Positions 51,411-61,558 of a DNA stretch of 64,000 bases are shown one piece after another. Position 1 is the first letter of the stretch. Each line of letters starts with the position of its first letter. This stretch comes from Novakomyces olei (taxonomy: Eukaryota > Ascomycota > Novakomycetes > Novakomycetales > Novakomycetaceae): positions 806,001 through 870,000 of the forward strand of contig JADEYG010000003.1 of assembly GCA_016906335.1 (NCBI GenBank). The letters run 5' to 3'. Position numbers and translations under genes: made by a program. The notes under the pieces were generated by a model. It saw nothing but the letters and a program-made list of their open reading frames with translations, had not been told where the DNA came from and did not search any database.

Positions 51411-52422
51411 TCAAAATTGATGAGCCCTCTTCTTATCAGGCTGAATACGATCTGCCAAAGGCACTGGACTTTTTCCTTCTAATTCCTCTTGCAGACGATT
51501 CCTGGCGGGTGTGGTTTCTCTAGATTCACTTGTTCGCCGTCGTCTTTGTGTCCCTGCCTCGCGCCACCTCTCTTCTGCTGTCGACTTGTCCTGTAATTTA
51601 GACGGGAACAGGTCCTCCTCGGGTGTCTTTTGCCTTCTTGGAGATCTTGATCTCGCTCTTAATTTTTCGGGAAACAAATCACCTTGAGGCGATCGAGAAC
51701 GTCTGTGATCGTCTGTCCTCCGTCGCTCAAACCGCCGCTCTCTTTGCCTAAGAAATTAATAAATATAATGTTAAATATTTATTTAATAGAGTATTTAATG
51801 GAATCGTACCTTATCTCTGACTCTGGAGGATGAAAAAGATACCAGCGCGACCGCTCCCGTGCGCCTTTGACCTTTTTGTCTGAATGACGCGCCAATCTTA
51901 CTTGCAGTTTGCTGAGCGGATTTTTTGTGGCCAGTTTCGCCTCTGTCGTCGTATTGGGCCCGGCCGGCTTCGCCTGTAACTTTTCCAGTGACGCTAATGG
52001 GATAGAAATGTCGGAAAATACAGCATTGCCTATATCGACAGGTTAGATATGGCCAAAAGGGGGTTTTAATCGTGACTCACATGAAGAATCGTCAACCTAG
52101 TAATGATTTAGCATTAATAATTACATGTACGAACCCATTCAATTTTGAAATCGTCAACTCCGTGCTCACGGAGATATTCTGAAATATCTTGCGTCGACAT
52201 GTCTTCCACTCCCATCAAATGTATAGCATCATTGCGAAGTCCATCAGCCGCCGCAGATTCGTCCAATTTCGTAGTGTCGCCCAACTGTTCTCCGCTTTGA
52301 AGCTCTGCTCTTAATTCGTTATCGAGCGCCTTATCGTCAACATCCTCGTCTTGCTCATTAGCAATGCCTTTGAGGAGATTATCGTCGTCCTCAGCGACCA
52401 TATCAACCTCGATTTCGTCCAT
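51411..52422 (-). CDS. NCBP3-like RNA-binding protein
   Basis: This resembles the nuclear cap-binding subunit 3 (NCBP3) family, RRM-fold proteins that link capped transcripts to export. Exons are 52422-52135, 52096-52081 (16 nt), 52029-51810 and 51747-51411 (286 aa). An acidic front is followed by GVEDMSTQDISEYLREHGVD and then FKIEWVDDSSCNAVFSD, close to the NCBP3 EW(I/V)NDxSCN signature, assembled only through the 16-nt exon. Its donor at 52134 is GTTCGT, an unusual sequence; the nearby GTACAT would break the frame. The tail is Arg/Ser-rich (RERRFERRRTDDHRRSRSPQ) with three LFP(E/S)KL repeats, as often seen in mRNA-export factors. It is head-to-head with REX2, 236 bp apart. Confidence 0.72.
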
Positions 52423-52658
52423 TGCTGCCCGTCCTTTGTATTTAATTTATCAAAAAAAAAAAAACAAAATAATCCGTATGATATCCTCCTTTACACTTAT
52501 TACCGTGCTCCTGCTATAGCGTATTCTGCTATAGCGTATCCTGCCTGCTATAGCGCATTTAAATTCAGGTTCGATAATCTGCATATAATATTTATCTCTC
52601 CAGAATTGGTTCATCTCAGGATTGCTGGCTGGGCCTTTAGCTACTTTTATATTGTTAA

Positions 52659-53478
52659 ATGCTCAGTCGCGTTTGGAGTCTTACAACCCGCATCATGAAA
52701 GACCCTATCGTATGGATTGACTGTGGTATAGTGTACAACTTGATTTGTCACTGCTTACATTTTGCTCTAGAAATGACCGGCTTGGCTTTGGGAAAGGACA
52801 GGATAATAGAAGTGGCCGCGCTGATTACAGACGGCGAGCTTCGATTGCTGGATACAGTGCGTACATTAATAGTTTAATACTGATTAAAAGAAAGGGTATC
52901 ATTCAATTATTCATGAGCCGCCAGCTGTAATGGGAGAGATGAACGAATGGTGCAAAGATCATCATGGGCGGGTAAGCGTCTTTTTTATGGAATAATTTAC
53001 CTATTAATTTTCAACCATTCATTTCGTTTTCATTCATTTTCATTCATGTTCATTTTTAGATCTATTGAATAGAGAGTTGTTTTTAAACGAAATTATAGAG
53101 CGGTCTTACGGAGGCAGTGTTAAAGAGCAAAGTGACGGCCGCAGATGCTGATGAAGGGCTATGCGCTTATATCAAACGGTTCGTACCAGTTGCGAGAACT
53201 GCTGTACTTGGAGGCAATTCTGTGCACGCTGATCGTGCCTTTTTGCAATTACAATTCCCTCAGACTATCGACCATTTACACTACCGGATCGTTGACGTTA
53301 GCACCGTGAAAGAACTGGCTCGTCGCTGGCGACCACATATTGCCGCTCGCGTACCACCCAAGGCCATGACTCATCGGGCACTCGATGATATTCGCGAGAG
53401 TATTGAAGAGGTAAGTTGAGCGTCGCCCAAGTACTAAAAGAACAGTTAAGGTATTATCGTAATACATGGTTGCGGTAG
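52659..53478 (+). CDS. REX2: Oligoribonuclease (Rex2/REXO2 family)
   Basis: A DEDD-type 3'-5' exonuclease that degrades the shortest RNA fragments, usually mitochondrial in fungi. Exons are 52659-52725, 52771-52856, 52891-52971, 53099-53410 and 53446-53478 (192 aa). The catalytic acidic residues are visible: Asp and Glu in IVWIDCEMTGL, formed across splice 1; Asp in [14 protein letters not shown]; and [13 protein letters not shown] with the final His and Asp. [20 protein letters not shown] and [12 protein letters not shown] match the family. The chosen end [10 protein letters not shown] fits oligoribonucleases. The front [12 protein letters not shown] may be a mitochondrial presequence, with a second ATG at codon 13. 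A second possible last exon begins right after the stop. Confidence 0.9.
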
Positions 53479-53637
53479 GAAGAAGCAGTTGATGGTAGCT
53501 GCAGATTTGTCAAAAAGTTGAATAAAAGCTTTGCTACGGAGATTAATCTGCGTCTAAGACAAAGGTCCAGGCTTCAGCGAATCTTCAGTGGCTCTCACTT
53601 TCTCGATCTCAATATGTTGCCCGTTGCACTGCAATAA
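53479..53637 (+). other. Possible alternative last exon of REX2
   Basis: The TAG that ends REX2 is itself part of a good acceptor (GTTGCGGTAG). Using it with the 53410 donor keeps phase 0 and opens 52 codons ending in TAA, rich in Lys and Arg (FVKKLNKSF, LRLRQRSRLQRIF). It may be chance; no family is recognised. Confidence 0.3.
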
Positions 53638-54453
53638 TCAAGAGGTTGTATGCCAGTCAATTAAGTCAGACTGCAACCTGAGGTCGGTCCATCGCCCAAA
53701 TGGTGCACATGAATAATACATAAGATTACCAGATGGTGATGGTACCATCTGTTGCCAGTGATGAGACCATGAGAACAATATTTTCTGAAAATTGGTGAAT
53801 TGGATCGAATGGCAAATATGCACGACGTTAAATAGATAAGTATAACTGGATCATCTGTGCTTTGGCGGCTTACTGGATTCGACAGCCAATCAAATAGAAA
53901 TGAAGCAGTGAAGTATAGAATTGATACAGCAAAATAATGCATCATCAACTTAATTGAATTAGGAGAAATGACGAATCCAAACTTTTGGAGACGTACAGTA
54001 CGAAAGCATAGCATAATTGTATACTATTCATTTTCAACGTGGTGTGCTCTTGAACTTTTAGCATTTCGACATTTTGCCAGTATAAAAAATCATACTAAAT
54101 GTGTAAGGTTATATATATGAAGAGTCTAAGAGTCTATGAAGAGTCTACAAAAAGTCTATGAAAAGTCGGTATGAACGACAGTGTATCTTTCATGCAATTG
54201 GAATCATATAGTCTTTCGCCAATAAAAGCACGTTGCAAATAATAATAATGCGGGGACTAAACAAGTAATATTTCCCAAACGAGACAGACTCGATTTACCA
54301 CGCATTATGTCATGCGACACGTGACGATCACGACGCGATGACGTCGATATAGGTGAGGATAAAAGCGGCTCATTGCCCCATTTCGCAAACCCAAATCCTC
54401 GCTGTGGCCGCGGCACAAACATTAATTTCTGGACAAAGGAACTGACACAGAAA
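53638..54453 (+). promoter_or_regulatory. Ish1-like gene upstream region with CRE and E-box
   Basis: The 5' part is AT-rich, with AAGAGTCTA repeats at 54118-54165. Near the gene there is a CACGTG E-box (54318-54323), a TGACGTC ATF/CREB site (54339-54345) and a TATA-like GATAAAAG at 54358-54365, within 135 bp of the ATG. This layout suggests stress regulation; in fission yeast ish1 is under Atf1 control. Confidence 0.6.
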
Positions 54454-56141
54454 ATGAGGCTTTTTCTCCTCGCTTTACTGGTGCCATTAGCTTCAGCGCG
54501 ATGGTTTGGAGCCGCAAATTTGTACGATACGTGGCACGAGAGCCAGCTTGAGCGTTGGCTGGACGAGCACCGTATCCCGTTTCCTCACCCATCGGACCGC
54601 AAAGCTCTGCTCTCCACTGTCGCCCAAAATTGGGACTCGGTTAAGCGCGTCTACACGGACTGGGACTCTAATAAAATCAAGACTTGGCTGAGCGTTCAGG
54701 GTATTGGCTACAAGGAACCCTCTACATCGGAACAGCTGTCACAGCAGATCCAGTCTACTTGGGACACTGTTGCAAACAACCTGGAACAGGGCAAGAGTAT
54801 TGTTTTTGAAGCGTAAGTCGAGAAAATATATAGAAATTTATATACAAGTACATGTACTTGTACAAGTACTTGTACAATTTTAAGGATTTCTTCTAAACGT
54901 CCAGGTGGCCGGATGAGAAGCTGAAAGCATTCCTTGAGAAAAACAAAATTGTTTACCAAAACGGCCGTGACGGACTCTTAAGCTCTGCTTACGCTGCTTA
55001 CGACGCTCTTGGCTCTTCTAAAGCAGACGCGGCTGACTGGGCGTATAGCTCTTGGTCAGACAGCGATATCAAATCTTTCCTCGACACGCACGGATACCCG
55101 TCTTTTCAGGGCAGCACTCGCAATGATTTGATTGCCAAAGCTCGACGCTTAAGTTACTTGGGCAAATTGAACCTGCAAAACGGATTCTATGATGCAACGG
55201 GGACGCTTAAGCGTAAAGTTGAAGACGCGGAAACCGCAATTTTTGACAAATGGTCGGACTCTGCTTTGAAGCAGTACCTAGACGAACGCGGAGTCCCTGT
55301 GCCAGCTGGATCTAGACGTGATCAAATAATTGCGCTCGTACGTCGTAACAAATACAAGACGTCTCGTGCCGTTGAAGAGGCTCGTAAAAGTGCCGCCGAT
55401 GCTCAATCGCAGGGCACGGAATCAATTAAATCAGCGTATGGCGCAGCAACAACTTCGGCGGGTAATGTATGGGCCGGTACTACTGATGCAGCAAAGGACT
55501 CTTTTGAAAATGCCAAAGCAGATTCATGGAGTCTCTGGTCTGATTCTGCGTTGAAAGCCTTTCTTGACGAGCGCGGGGTTCCCGTTCCACAGAGTGGGAA
55601 ACGCGACGAATTACTGGCGCAAGTACGTCAGCACCGGTACGATGCGCGCAAAGCGGCCAATGAAAAACTTAGCCAGGCGGAGCAGATGTTTGAAGGCTGG
55701 AGTACTAATGACCTACTGGCCTGGGCGAATGAGCAAAAGCTTAAATTGTCCGCTCGAGCAAAGAACAATAGGGAAGAACTAGTACGTTCTGCGCAGGAGA
55801 ATTATCGCAAGGTTGCCGAGTCTTCTGAAGCTGCCTCCAAAGATCTGGAACGCAAAGCTCAATCAACACGTCAATGGGCAATTGATACGTGGAGCGATAG
55901 TGAAATCAAAGACTATTTGCAAAAGTTTGGCGAAAGTGTCCCGAGTACGCGTGGCGAAGCGATAAGGCAAGCCAAGATTAACGCTCGGCTATGGTACAAT
56001 GGAGGCCGTCTTACCTGGCAGGACTACATTGCCAATGCCCAAGATAAAGTAGCAATCCTTGCAGAAAAGGCGCAAAATTTGGTAAAGGGCTATTCCAAGC
56101 AGGGACAACAGTCGTTCCAGAATCTGCGGCAGGAGCTGTAG
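54454..56141 (+). CDS. Ish1/Msc1-type stress protein with eight Ish1 repeats
   Basis: Ish1 family proteins are LEA-like stress proteins; fission yeast Ish1 is at the nuclear envelope and induced by osmotic stress and starvation. Exons are 54454-54812 and 54905-56141 (531 aa). I start at 54454 because MRLFLLALLVPLASA is a clean signal peptide; upstream in-frame codons would hide it. Eight Ish1 repeats follow, each with Trp at the front and a WSDSxLKxFLDxxGVPVP-like core: for example WHESQLERWLDEHRIPFPHP, WDSNKIKTWLSVQGIGYKEP, WPDEKLKAFLEKNKIVYQNG, WSDSALKQYLDERGVPVPAG, WSDSALKAFLDERGVPVPQS and WSDSEIKDYLQKFGESVPST. Linkers are Ala/Lys-rich, amphipathic and LEA-like. The promoter carries CRE and E-box sites. 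Confidence 0.9.
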
Positions 56142-56350
56142 GAAATTGAAGGGGCATGATGACACGATTAGCATAGTTTAGTAGTCTAAAATATCTCTTT
56201 TTTTTTATTATAAATATATTATTCAACGCAGACAGCCTTGGGAGCAGATTATAGTTCAGATTTGATAAAGTAGAGATACATTGGCTTTTTTTGGGATCGA
56301 AAACACTGATTCAGACTGAATGATACTAAAAATTTAGATCATCTGTTTGC

Positions 56351-57763
56351 TTATTTTGCAACACGAATAACGACCTTCCCTATGCCTCCATGTCCGCTAT
56401 ATACGATCTGGCAAGCTTTTCGCACAGCTTCAATGTCCCCAAGATCGGCAACTGTGCCTACGACGGTAGTGAGCTTGCCCTCGTCCACAAACTTTCTCAA
56501 GGAGTCTAAATCTGAACCATTCGATTCCAGAAACATGTAGGAATAATCGGTTCGATAGCGTCGTGCTCTAAATTTGCGGACCGAGTCCATTAAATTGAGC
56601 ATGAGACGAAAAGCATAGGGTAGGGAAGGATTGTGAGGCAATTCCATAATTGAAGAAGCTTGAAGCTGGTCACCCGAGGGTGTCGTTGAGATGGAAACGA
56701 TACGACTTGTTTCCGGTTTCATTAGACAAAGGTACGGCATGGAGGAGCCAATTGTATCAAAAAGAAAATCAACTGAGCCATGCTCAATGACGTCTCTTGG
56801 ATCTGATTTGGTATAATCGATAACTGTGCAATTAGAAATTTGATAAAAATTGAAAGAAACGTGTTGATTAAAAATGCAATAAAGGCATCCATTGCAAAAA
56901 GAAGTACTGATGACTGGAGGAAAATCCAAACTTGATGACTGGAGGAAAATCCAAACTTAATAATGGGTAATCACTCACTCTGATCCACAACAGCAGCTCC
57001 AAGAAGCTCTTTTAATTTGGGTATTTTTGATGTTGAAACCGTAGTAATAACTCGGCCGGCGTGGAAAACATTTTTTGCTAATTGGCAGGCAAAAAGACCT
57101 GTCCCACTCACTGCCAAGTCAATTTAGCGTTTCATTGATCACATACGTCCAGCAGGAACAAAAACCGTTTTCGCTGCTAAATCGCCATTGTATTTTTCTA
57201 GTGCCTGAAAGGCTGTCATTGCCGCCAACGGAATGGACGCGGCCTCCTCAAAAGACAGCGATGACGGTTTAAGGCTTATATAATTATCGGCACAAACAGC
57301 ATATTCACTGCAAGATCCTAGTAAAAGCAAAAGCATTAATAATAATTAATAGCAAAGAGAATTTAAAAAACTAAAAACATATCTCGGCGTACCTCGCGAA
57401 ACCTCCGGCAGCCTGACATAAACGGCGTCTCCATTCTTAAACTTTGTTACGTCATGTCCGACTTGTTCAACAACACCAGCGCAATCATATCCAATCTTGT
57501 ACGGGAACCTTATCGTTAGCTTGTAAAATAAAAAATAAATAAATAAATTTAAATGCACATATCTAATTGGGCCAAAACGCAACTCACCTGTCCTTGAGGA
57601 CCAACTTGAGCACACCATCGGCCTTTTTCACGTCAATTGGATTCATGCTGGCTGCGTGTACTTTTACAAGCACATCCTTAGAGTCTTCAATTTTCGGCTT
57701 GGGCAAGTCTGAAACGCGATATCCCGAAGGATCCGTGTAAGACTCGATATTGAGCGACAGCAT
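56351..57763 (-). CDS. Zinc-less MDR oxidoreductase (quinone reductase-like)
   Basis: A medium-chain dehydrogenase/reductase of 355 aa, probably NADPH-dependent. Exons are 57763-57588, 57508-57393, 57317-57147, 57110-56979 and 56823-56351. The GroES-like part has VLVKVHAASMNPIDVKKADG and RFPYKIGYDCAGVVEQVG; the zinc-ligand Cys/His of true alcohol dehydrogenases are not seen, and NPIDVK is typical of the zinc-less quinone-reductase and RTN4IP1 groups. The substrate region SIPLAAMTAFQALEK precedes the nucleotide loop VPAGLSGTGLFACQLAK, formed across splice 3; the usual Gly-Gly there is Ser-Gly-Thr-Gly. IIDYTKSDPRDVIEHGSVDF follows. Substrate unknown. It is head-to-head with the hydrolase gene. 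Confidence 0.87.
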
Positions 57764-57965
57764 CGCTGATCGCTGCCAGTGTAGCTATCGATTTGCGTAC
57801 GCCGATAATGTATGGCTAAACGGGTACCGACGTCGCTTGTATTAATTTAAAGCATAAATTATAATTAATTTATAATTAATTTATAGCTTAATACAAGCTG
57901 TCGCTTAATACTTGCCAAAGCAATGTCAAATATTCGTATGACATCATTGCGGAGTCAAAATAATA

Positions 57966-58054
57966 ATGGCTTTAGCCCTGCGGCAGTCTGAATTTGCGTC
58001 GATCAAATTGAAAGCCGCGGTGCACGAGTCTGAATCCGTTATCTCTGTTCTCGA
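57966..58054 (+). other. Possible upstream exon of the hydrolase gene
   Basis: An ATG opens 29 codons (MALALRQSEFASIKLKAAVH and on) followed by a strong GTGAGT donor at 58055. Joining to the AG at 58170 would run in frame into the hydrolase as an amino-terminal extension; joining to the AG at 58135 gives a 32-residue peptide that stops before the hydrolase ATG. It may instead be a small upstream reading frame. Confidence 0.3.
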
Positions 58055-58171
58055 GTGAGTATCTCCCTGCAAAGAGCGGTCTTGTTACGTGGGAGTGCCA
58101 ATTACTATTGGGTTCCGTTTTATTGTGGCGACTAGGGTTGTGTGACGAGTCTACTATATCAATTGGCAAGT

Positions 58172-59002
58172 ATGTCGTACCTGAAGCTGCGTGATGGCGC
58201 TGAGCTCTTTTACAAAGACTGGGGAAGCAAGGACGGTGACATCATCACCTTCTCCCACGGATGGCCTTTGAGCAGCGACAATTGGGAGAATCAAATGTTC
58301 TTTTTCGCCGATCAGGGCTACCGTGTGATCGCGCACGATCGGCGCGGCCATGGCCGATCAACACAGACGTGGCACGGAAACTGTATGGACACGTTTGCCG
58401 ATGATCTTGAAGAGCTTTTTGACTATCTTGGAGTACAAAAGGCAGTAATGGTGGGACACTCCCACGGCGGAGGCGAGGTCGCACACTACTTGGGCAAGCA
58501 TGGAACACGCCGCTTCAAGAAAGCCGTCATTGTCTCTGGCGTGCCGCCACTGCTGTTGAAGACGTCAAGTAATGAGCAGGGCCTAGAGAAATCTGTGTTT
58601 GACTCCTTCAGGGACTCTATGAAGAAAGACCGAGCCCAGTTCTTTCTTGATGTTGCTTCTGGACCTTTCTTTGGATTTAATAGGCCCGGGGCACAAAAGA
58701 GCGAAGGCCAGATTCGAAGCTGGTGGCAGCAGGGAATGAATACAAGCTTTAAATCGGCCTACGATTGTATCAAAGACTTCTCAGAGACAGATTTCTCGGG
58801 GGATCTTAAAAGTATAGTCATTCCTGTGCTTGTCATTCACGGCGACGACGATCAGATCGTTCCGATCGCTCCAACCGCTTTGAAATCTGCCAAGCTTCTT
58901 CCGAAGGGAGAACTCAAAGTATATCCGGGAGGTTCTCACGCGCTTCACAACGTCAACATTGACGCGATCAATAAAGATTTGCTCAATTTTGTCAAAGCTT
59001 GA
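58172..59002 (+). CDS. Alpha/beta hydrolase of the non-heme chloroperoxidase/arylesterase type
   Basis: A 276-aa cytosolic alpha/beta hydrolase without introns. The catalytic triad is clear and at the family's usual spacing: Ser97 in GHSHGGGEVA, Asp227 in HGDDDQIVP and His256 in GGSHALH. The oxyanion motif SHGWPLSSDNW and AHDRRGHGRS also match the bacterial cofactor-free chloroperoxidases, which act as esterases or perhydrolases. The close likeness to bacterial enzymes and the single exon, among neighbours with three to five exons, make an old transfer from bacteria possible; some ascomycetes also have such genes. The ATG at 58172 matches the family start (MSYLKLRDG), but an upstream exon at 57966 could extend it. 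The physiological substrate is unknown. Confidence 0.92.
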   Translation: MSYLKLRDGAELFYKDWGSKDGDIITFSHGWPLSSDNWENQMFFFADQGYRVIAHDRRGHGRSTQTWHGNCMDTFADDLEELFDYLGVQKAVMVGHSHGGGEVAHYLGKHGTRRFKKAVIVSGVPPLLLKTSSNEQGLEKSVFDSFRDSMKKDRAQFFLDVASGPFFGFNRPGAQKSEGQIRSWWQQGMNTSFKSAYDCIKDFSETDFSGDLKSIVIPVLVIHGDDDQIVPIAPTALKSAKLLPKGELKVYPGGSHALHNVNIDAINKDLLNFVKA

Positions 59003-59638
59003 GTGAGATTTATGGGTTTTGGTTCTTGTACTTTTTAGCGCTATGGTTTCGTTTTGGCTTTTGCTGGGTAGCAAAGGTTTGGGTTACCTTTGTATTTATA
59101 ATTTTTATTTATAACAAAGTCTAGATCTGGTCGGAACTGAGAGATAGCTGCTTCAAGAAAAGGTCCATTCTGTCCAGGGTGCTTATTTTATTAGCCACGG
59201 CGAGAAAGCCATGCTGTACTCTTAACGTTTTAGTTTGCTGAATCGACCTTGAAGTCTTTGTGTTTAGAATTAAGTCGGCCTTTCTGCGCATTTTATGGAA
59301 ACTCTTGCAGTTTGTTTACGTACGTGGGGAGCCAACACTTTCATTCGCTTTTGGCAGCAGCGTGTTTATCTATTTTCTTTGCTAATCGCTCTTTTTTATC
59401 GTTAGCGACACTTTTAACGATTCTAACTTATTACTTGTATTAAATGGCAAGTAATAAGCGAGACCTTGTATGGTCGGTTACTCAGACAAGTATTTAACTT
59501 TGTATAGGCATAAATTACTATCGGTATTTAGTCTATAATTTGTACAACAGATATATTATAATCATTCTATAATTTAGTGTCTAAATCTCCAGAAAAGTGA
59601 ATAATAGAAGCGCAAACGGAAATCGCGTCCCCGCGTTC
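59003..59638. other. Convergent spacer, no gene seen
   Basis: Lies between the hydrolase and amidohydrolase 3' ends. Moderately AT-rich; no repeat or RNA gene was recognised. Confidence 0.5.
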
Positions 59639-60967
59639 CTACGCGGCGGCCTTCTCTCGCAGCATTGCGTCATAGCGCAATACCGCTCCAAGTAAGGTCT
59701 GTGCGCCCATAAAGCAGTCTTCTGGTGAGGAGTACTCGTTCGGGTTATGGGATATTCCGTCTTTGCAGCGGCACATGACCATTGCTGTTGGGCAAACGTT
59801 ATTGGTCCAAGAGCTGTCGTGCACAGTATGGCTCACCAAGTCCAGTGTGGAGAAGCCTTGAGCTTGAGCCGACTCCCGGAAGTAGTCTGCAATACTTGCG
59901 TCATAGTCAAAGGGATCAATGTCCAAGATTTGGTTCAGTGAGAGCTCTAGTTTTTCGTCTTCGGCTATCTTTGTAACGGCACTCAGGATATCGCTTTCCT
60001 GTGCTTTCAAACGGGTCAGATCCTCGTTTTGAACGGAAAACAAAAACTCCACTACTCCAGGGATATTGCACCCCGACTTGGGGTACGAATTGAAAATAGT
60101 CACTGTCCCGAATCCATCGTTTTTAATGGAAAGCTCATTAACGGCTTGCACGATTTTTGATGCCCCCAATAGAGCATCGCGACGCCGGTCCATCGGAGTC
60201 GTATCGGTGTGTCGGCTGAACCCTACCAATTTGACCCGAAACCAATGATTGCCTTGGTTACCGACTACAATCCCAATCTGCTTGCCGGCCGTTTCGATTC
60301 TTGTTCCCTGTTCGATATGCAGCTCAAAATGGGCACTGAGCGGGTTTGCAACATGACTTGCCAAAGTGTCACCAAGAAACCCGGTAGACTCGAGCGCTTT
60401 TTGCAGGGTTAAAGTTGGCGTTTCTGTATCGAAGCATTTGAAGGCTGCTTCTGGTGTCATCGCCCCACACCAGACACCAGAGGCTAAACAGGCTGGAGCG
60501 AAACGCGATCCTTCTTCGCCAGTCCAGTTTATCACGGCAATTGGTGCGTAATTTTTGTAGCCTGCTTTTTTCATTGCTTTGACGGATTCGATAGCGGTGA
60601 GCACTCCGAGGGGACCGTCGAACCGGCCGCCACATGGAACGGAATCGAGATGGCTGCCGATACCAATTGGTGCCAAATCGTTGTTTTCTCCTGGTAGAAT
60701 GGCCCATTGTGATCCAACTTGATCCACTCGGTAGCTCAGCCCGAGGCCGGTTACAGTCTCCTTGAACCAATTTCTGATTTTAACATCATTTTCATCGAGC
60801 GCCAAACGATGGATGCCGCCGTCGGGTGTTGCGCCTGCAATCATAGCTGTCTCATGGATTTTGTTATACAGGGCATCTTTGTCTATTGTGACGCTGCTGC
60901 TGAAGCGGACAAGCTTTTGTTTGTTTTGCGCTAGGGCCGATCGCAAAGTGCCAACAACGGTACGCAT
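59639..60967 (-). CDS. PYD3: Beta-alanine synthase-type M20 amidohydrolase
   Basis: Members hydrolyse N-carbamoyl amino acids; fungal PYD3 cleaves N-carbamoyl-beta-alanine to beta-alanine, CO2 and ammonia in pyrimidine catabolism, and relatives cleave allantoate. Single exon, 442 aa. The di-metal site is intact: His106 in GIGSHLDSVPCGGRFDG with Asp117, the Glu pair 151-152 in NWTGEEGSRF, His217 in HFELHIEQG, and His407 in GISHNPNEYSSPED. The dimer-contact Arg/Asn region CNIPGVVEF is present. The usual GHDA motif near residue 383 reads VHDSSW. The start MRTVVGTLRSALAQNKQKLV is Arg/Lys-containing and could be a mitochondrial presequence. Carbamoyl-beta-alanine, allantoate or ureidoglycolate-type substrates cannot be separated with certainty. 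It shares its promoter with DUR3. Confidence 0.85.
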   Translation of the reverse strand: MRTVVGTLRSALAQNKQKLVRFSSSVTIDKDALYNKIHETAMIAGATPDGGIHRLALDENDVKIRNWFKETVTGLGLSYRVDQVGSQWAILPGENNDLAPIGIGSHLDSVPCGGRFDGPLGVLTAIESVKAMKKAGYKNYAPIAVINWTGEEGSRFAPACLASGVWCGAMTPEAAFKCFDTETPTLTLQKALESTGFLGDTLASHVANPLSAHFELHIEQGTRIETAGKQIGIVVGNQGNHWFRVKLVGFSRHTDTTPMDRRRDALLGASKIVQAVNELSIKNDGFGTVTIFNSYPKSGCNIPGVVEFLFSVQNEDLTRLKAQESDILSAVTKIAEDEKLELSLNQILDIDPFDYDASIADYFRESAQAQGFSTLDLVSHTVHDSSWTNNVCPTAMVMCRCKDGISHNPNEYSSPEDCFMGAQTLLGAVLRYDAMLREKAAA

Positions 60968-61558
60968 TTTAATTGGATTTATCTTTTTGACAAACGATCT
61001 CTGACTTTGTCAAATTGGCTGATAATTTTCACGGCTCAGGCTCTTTAAACTTTACTAAAGTTTGTCAAATTGTTCACTATTTCATAATTGGAACATGCGG
61101 GCGGGTTTTAAAGGACGCCAGCTTGGCTCAATTTTAAGACAATATCCGACTCTTTTCGGAACCTCAATTCGTGGGCAGTTACCCACTGTGGCTGAGCTTT
61201 CTGGCTTTGATTGATTCAGCACTTATCATCCTTCAATGTCGTCCAGCTTTGCGGAATACCGACTGCATCCCACATAAGAACGACTCCAAATCCTCACCTG
61301 CCGTTTTGGGAAGCGACTCCAACTTGAGATAAGATTATCATGATAAGAAAGTGGATAAAAATCTCAAGCTTCGGCTCTGAATTTCGCTACATTAACTGTC
61401 TTATCTGGTTTGATAACTGCTCGATATTTTGGAGTCTTTAAATTAAGAAGGCTTCGACTGGACTTTGTTCACTTGTACAATTTGCCGCGAACCTATTATT
61501 CATCTAAACAAGGTTCATTCCGCTCCTGTGAATCAGATTCAACGCTCAAGTGGACAAT
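60968..61558. promoter_or_regulatory. Divergent PYD3-like/DUR3 promoter with GATA sites
   Basis: This 591-bp spacer contains four full GATAAG/CTTATC sites, at 61222-61227, 61328-61333, 61342-61347 and 61400-61405, and extra GATAA cores at about 61335-61339 (reverse) and 61412-61416. Such clusters bind GATA factors (AreA/Gln3/Gaf1 type) that turn on nitrogen scavenging. Confidence 0.7.

Noticed and set aside
53661-54014. 117-codon minus-strand frame with aromatic residues
   Set aside because: No domain or exon partner; it falls in AT-rich spacer upstream of the Ish1-like gene.
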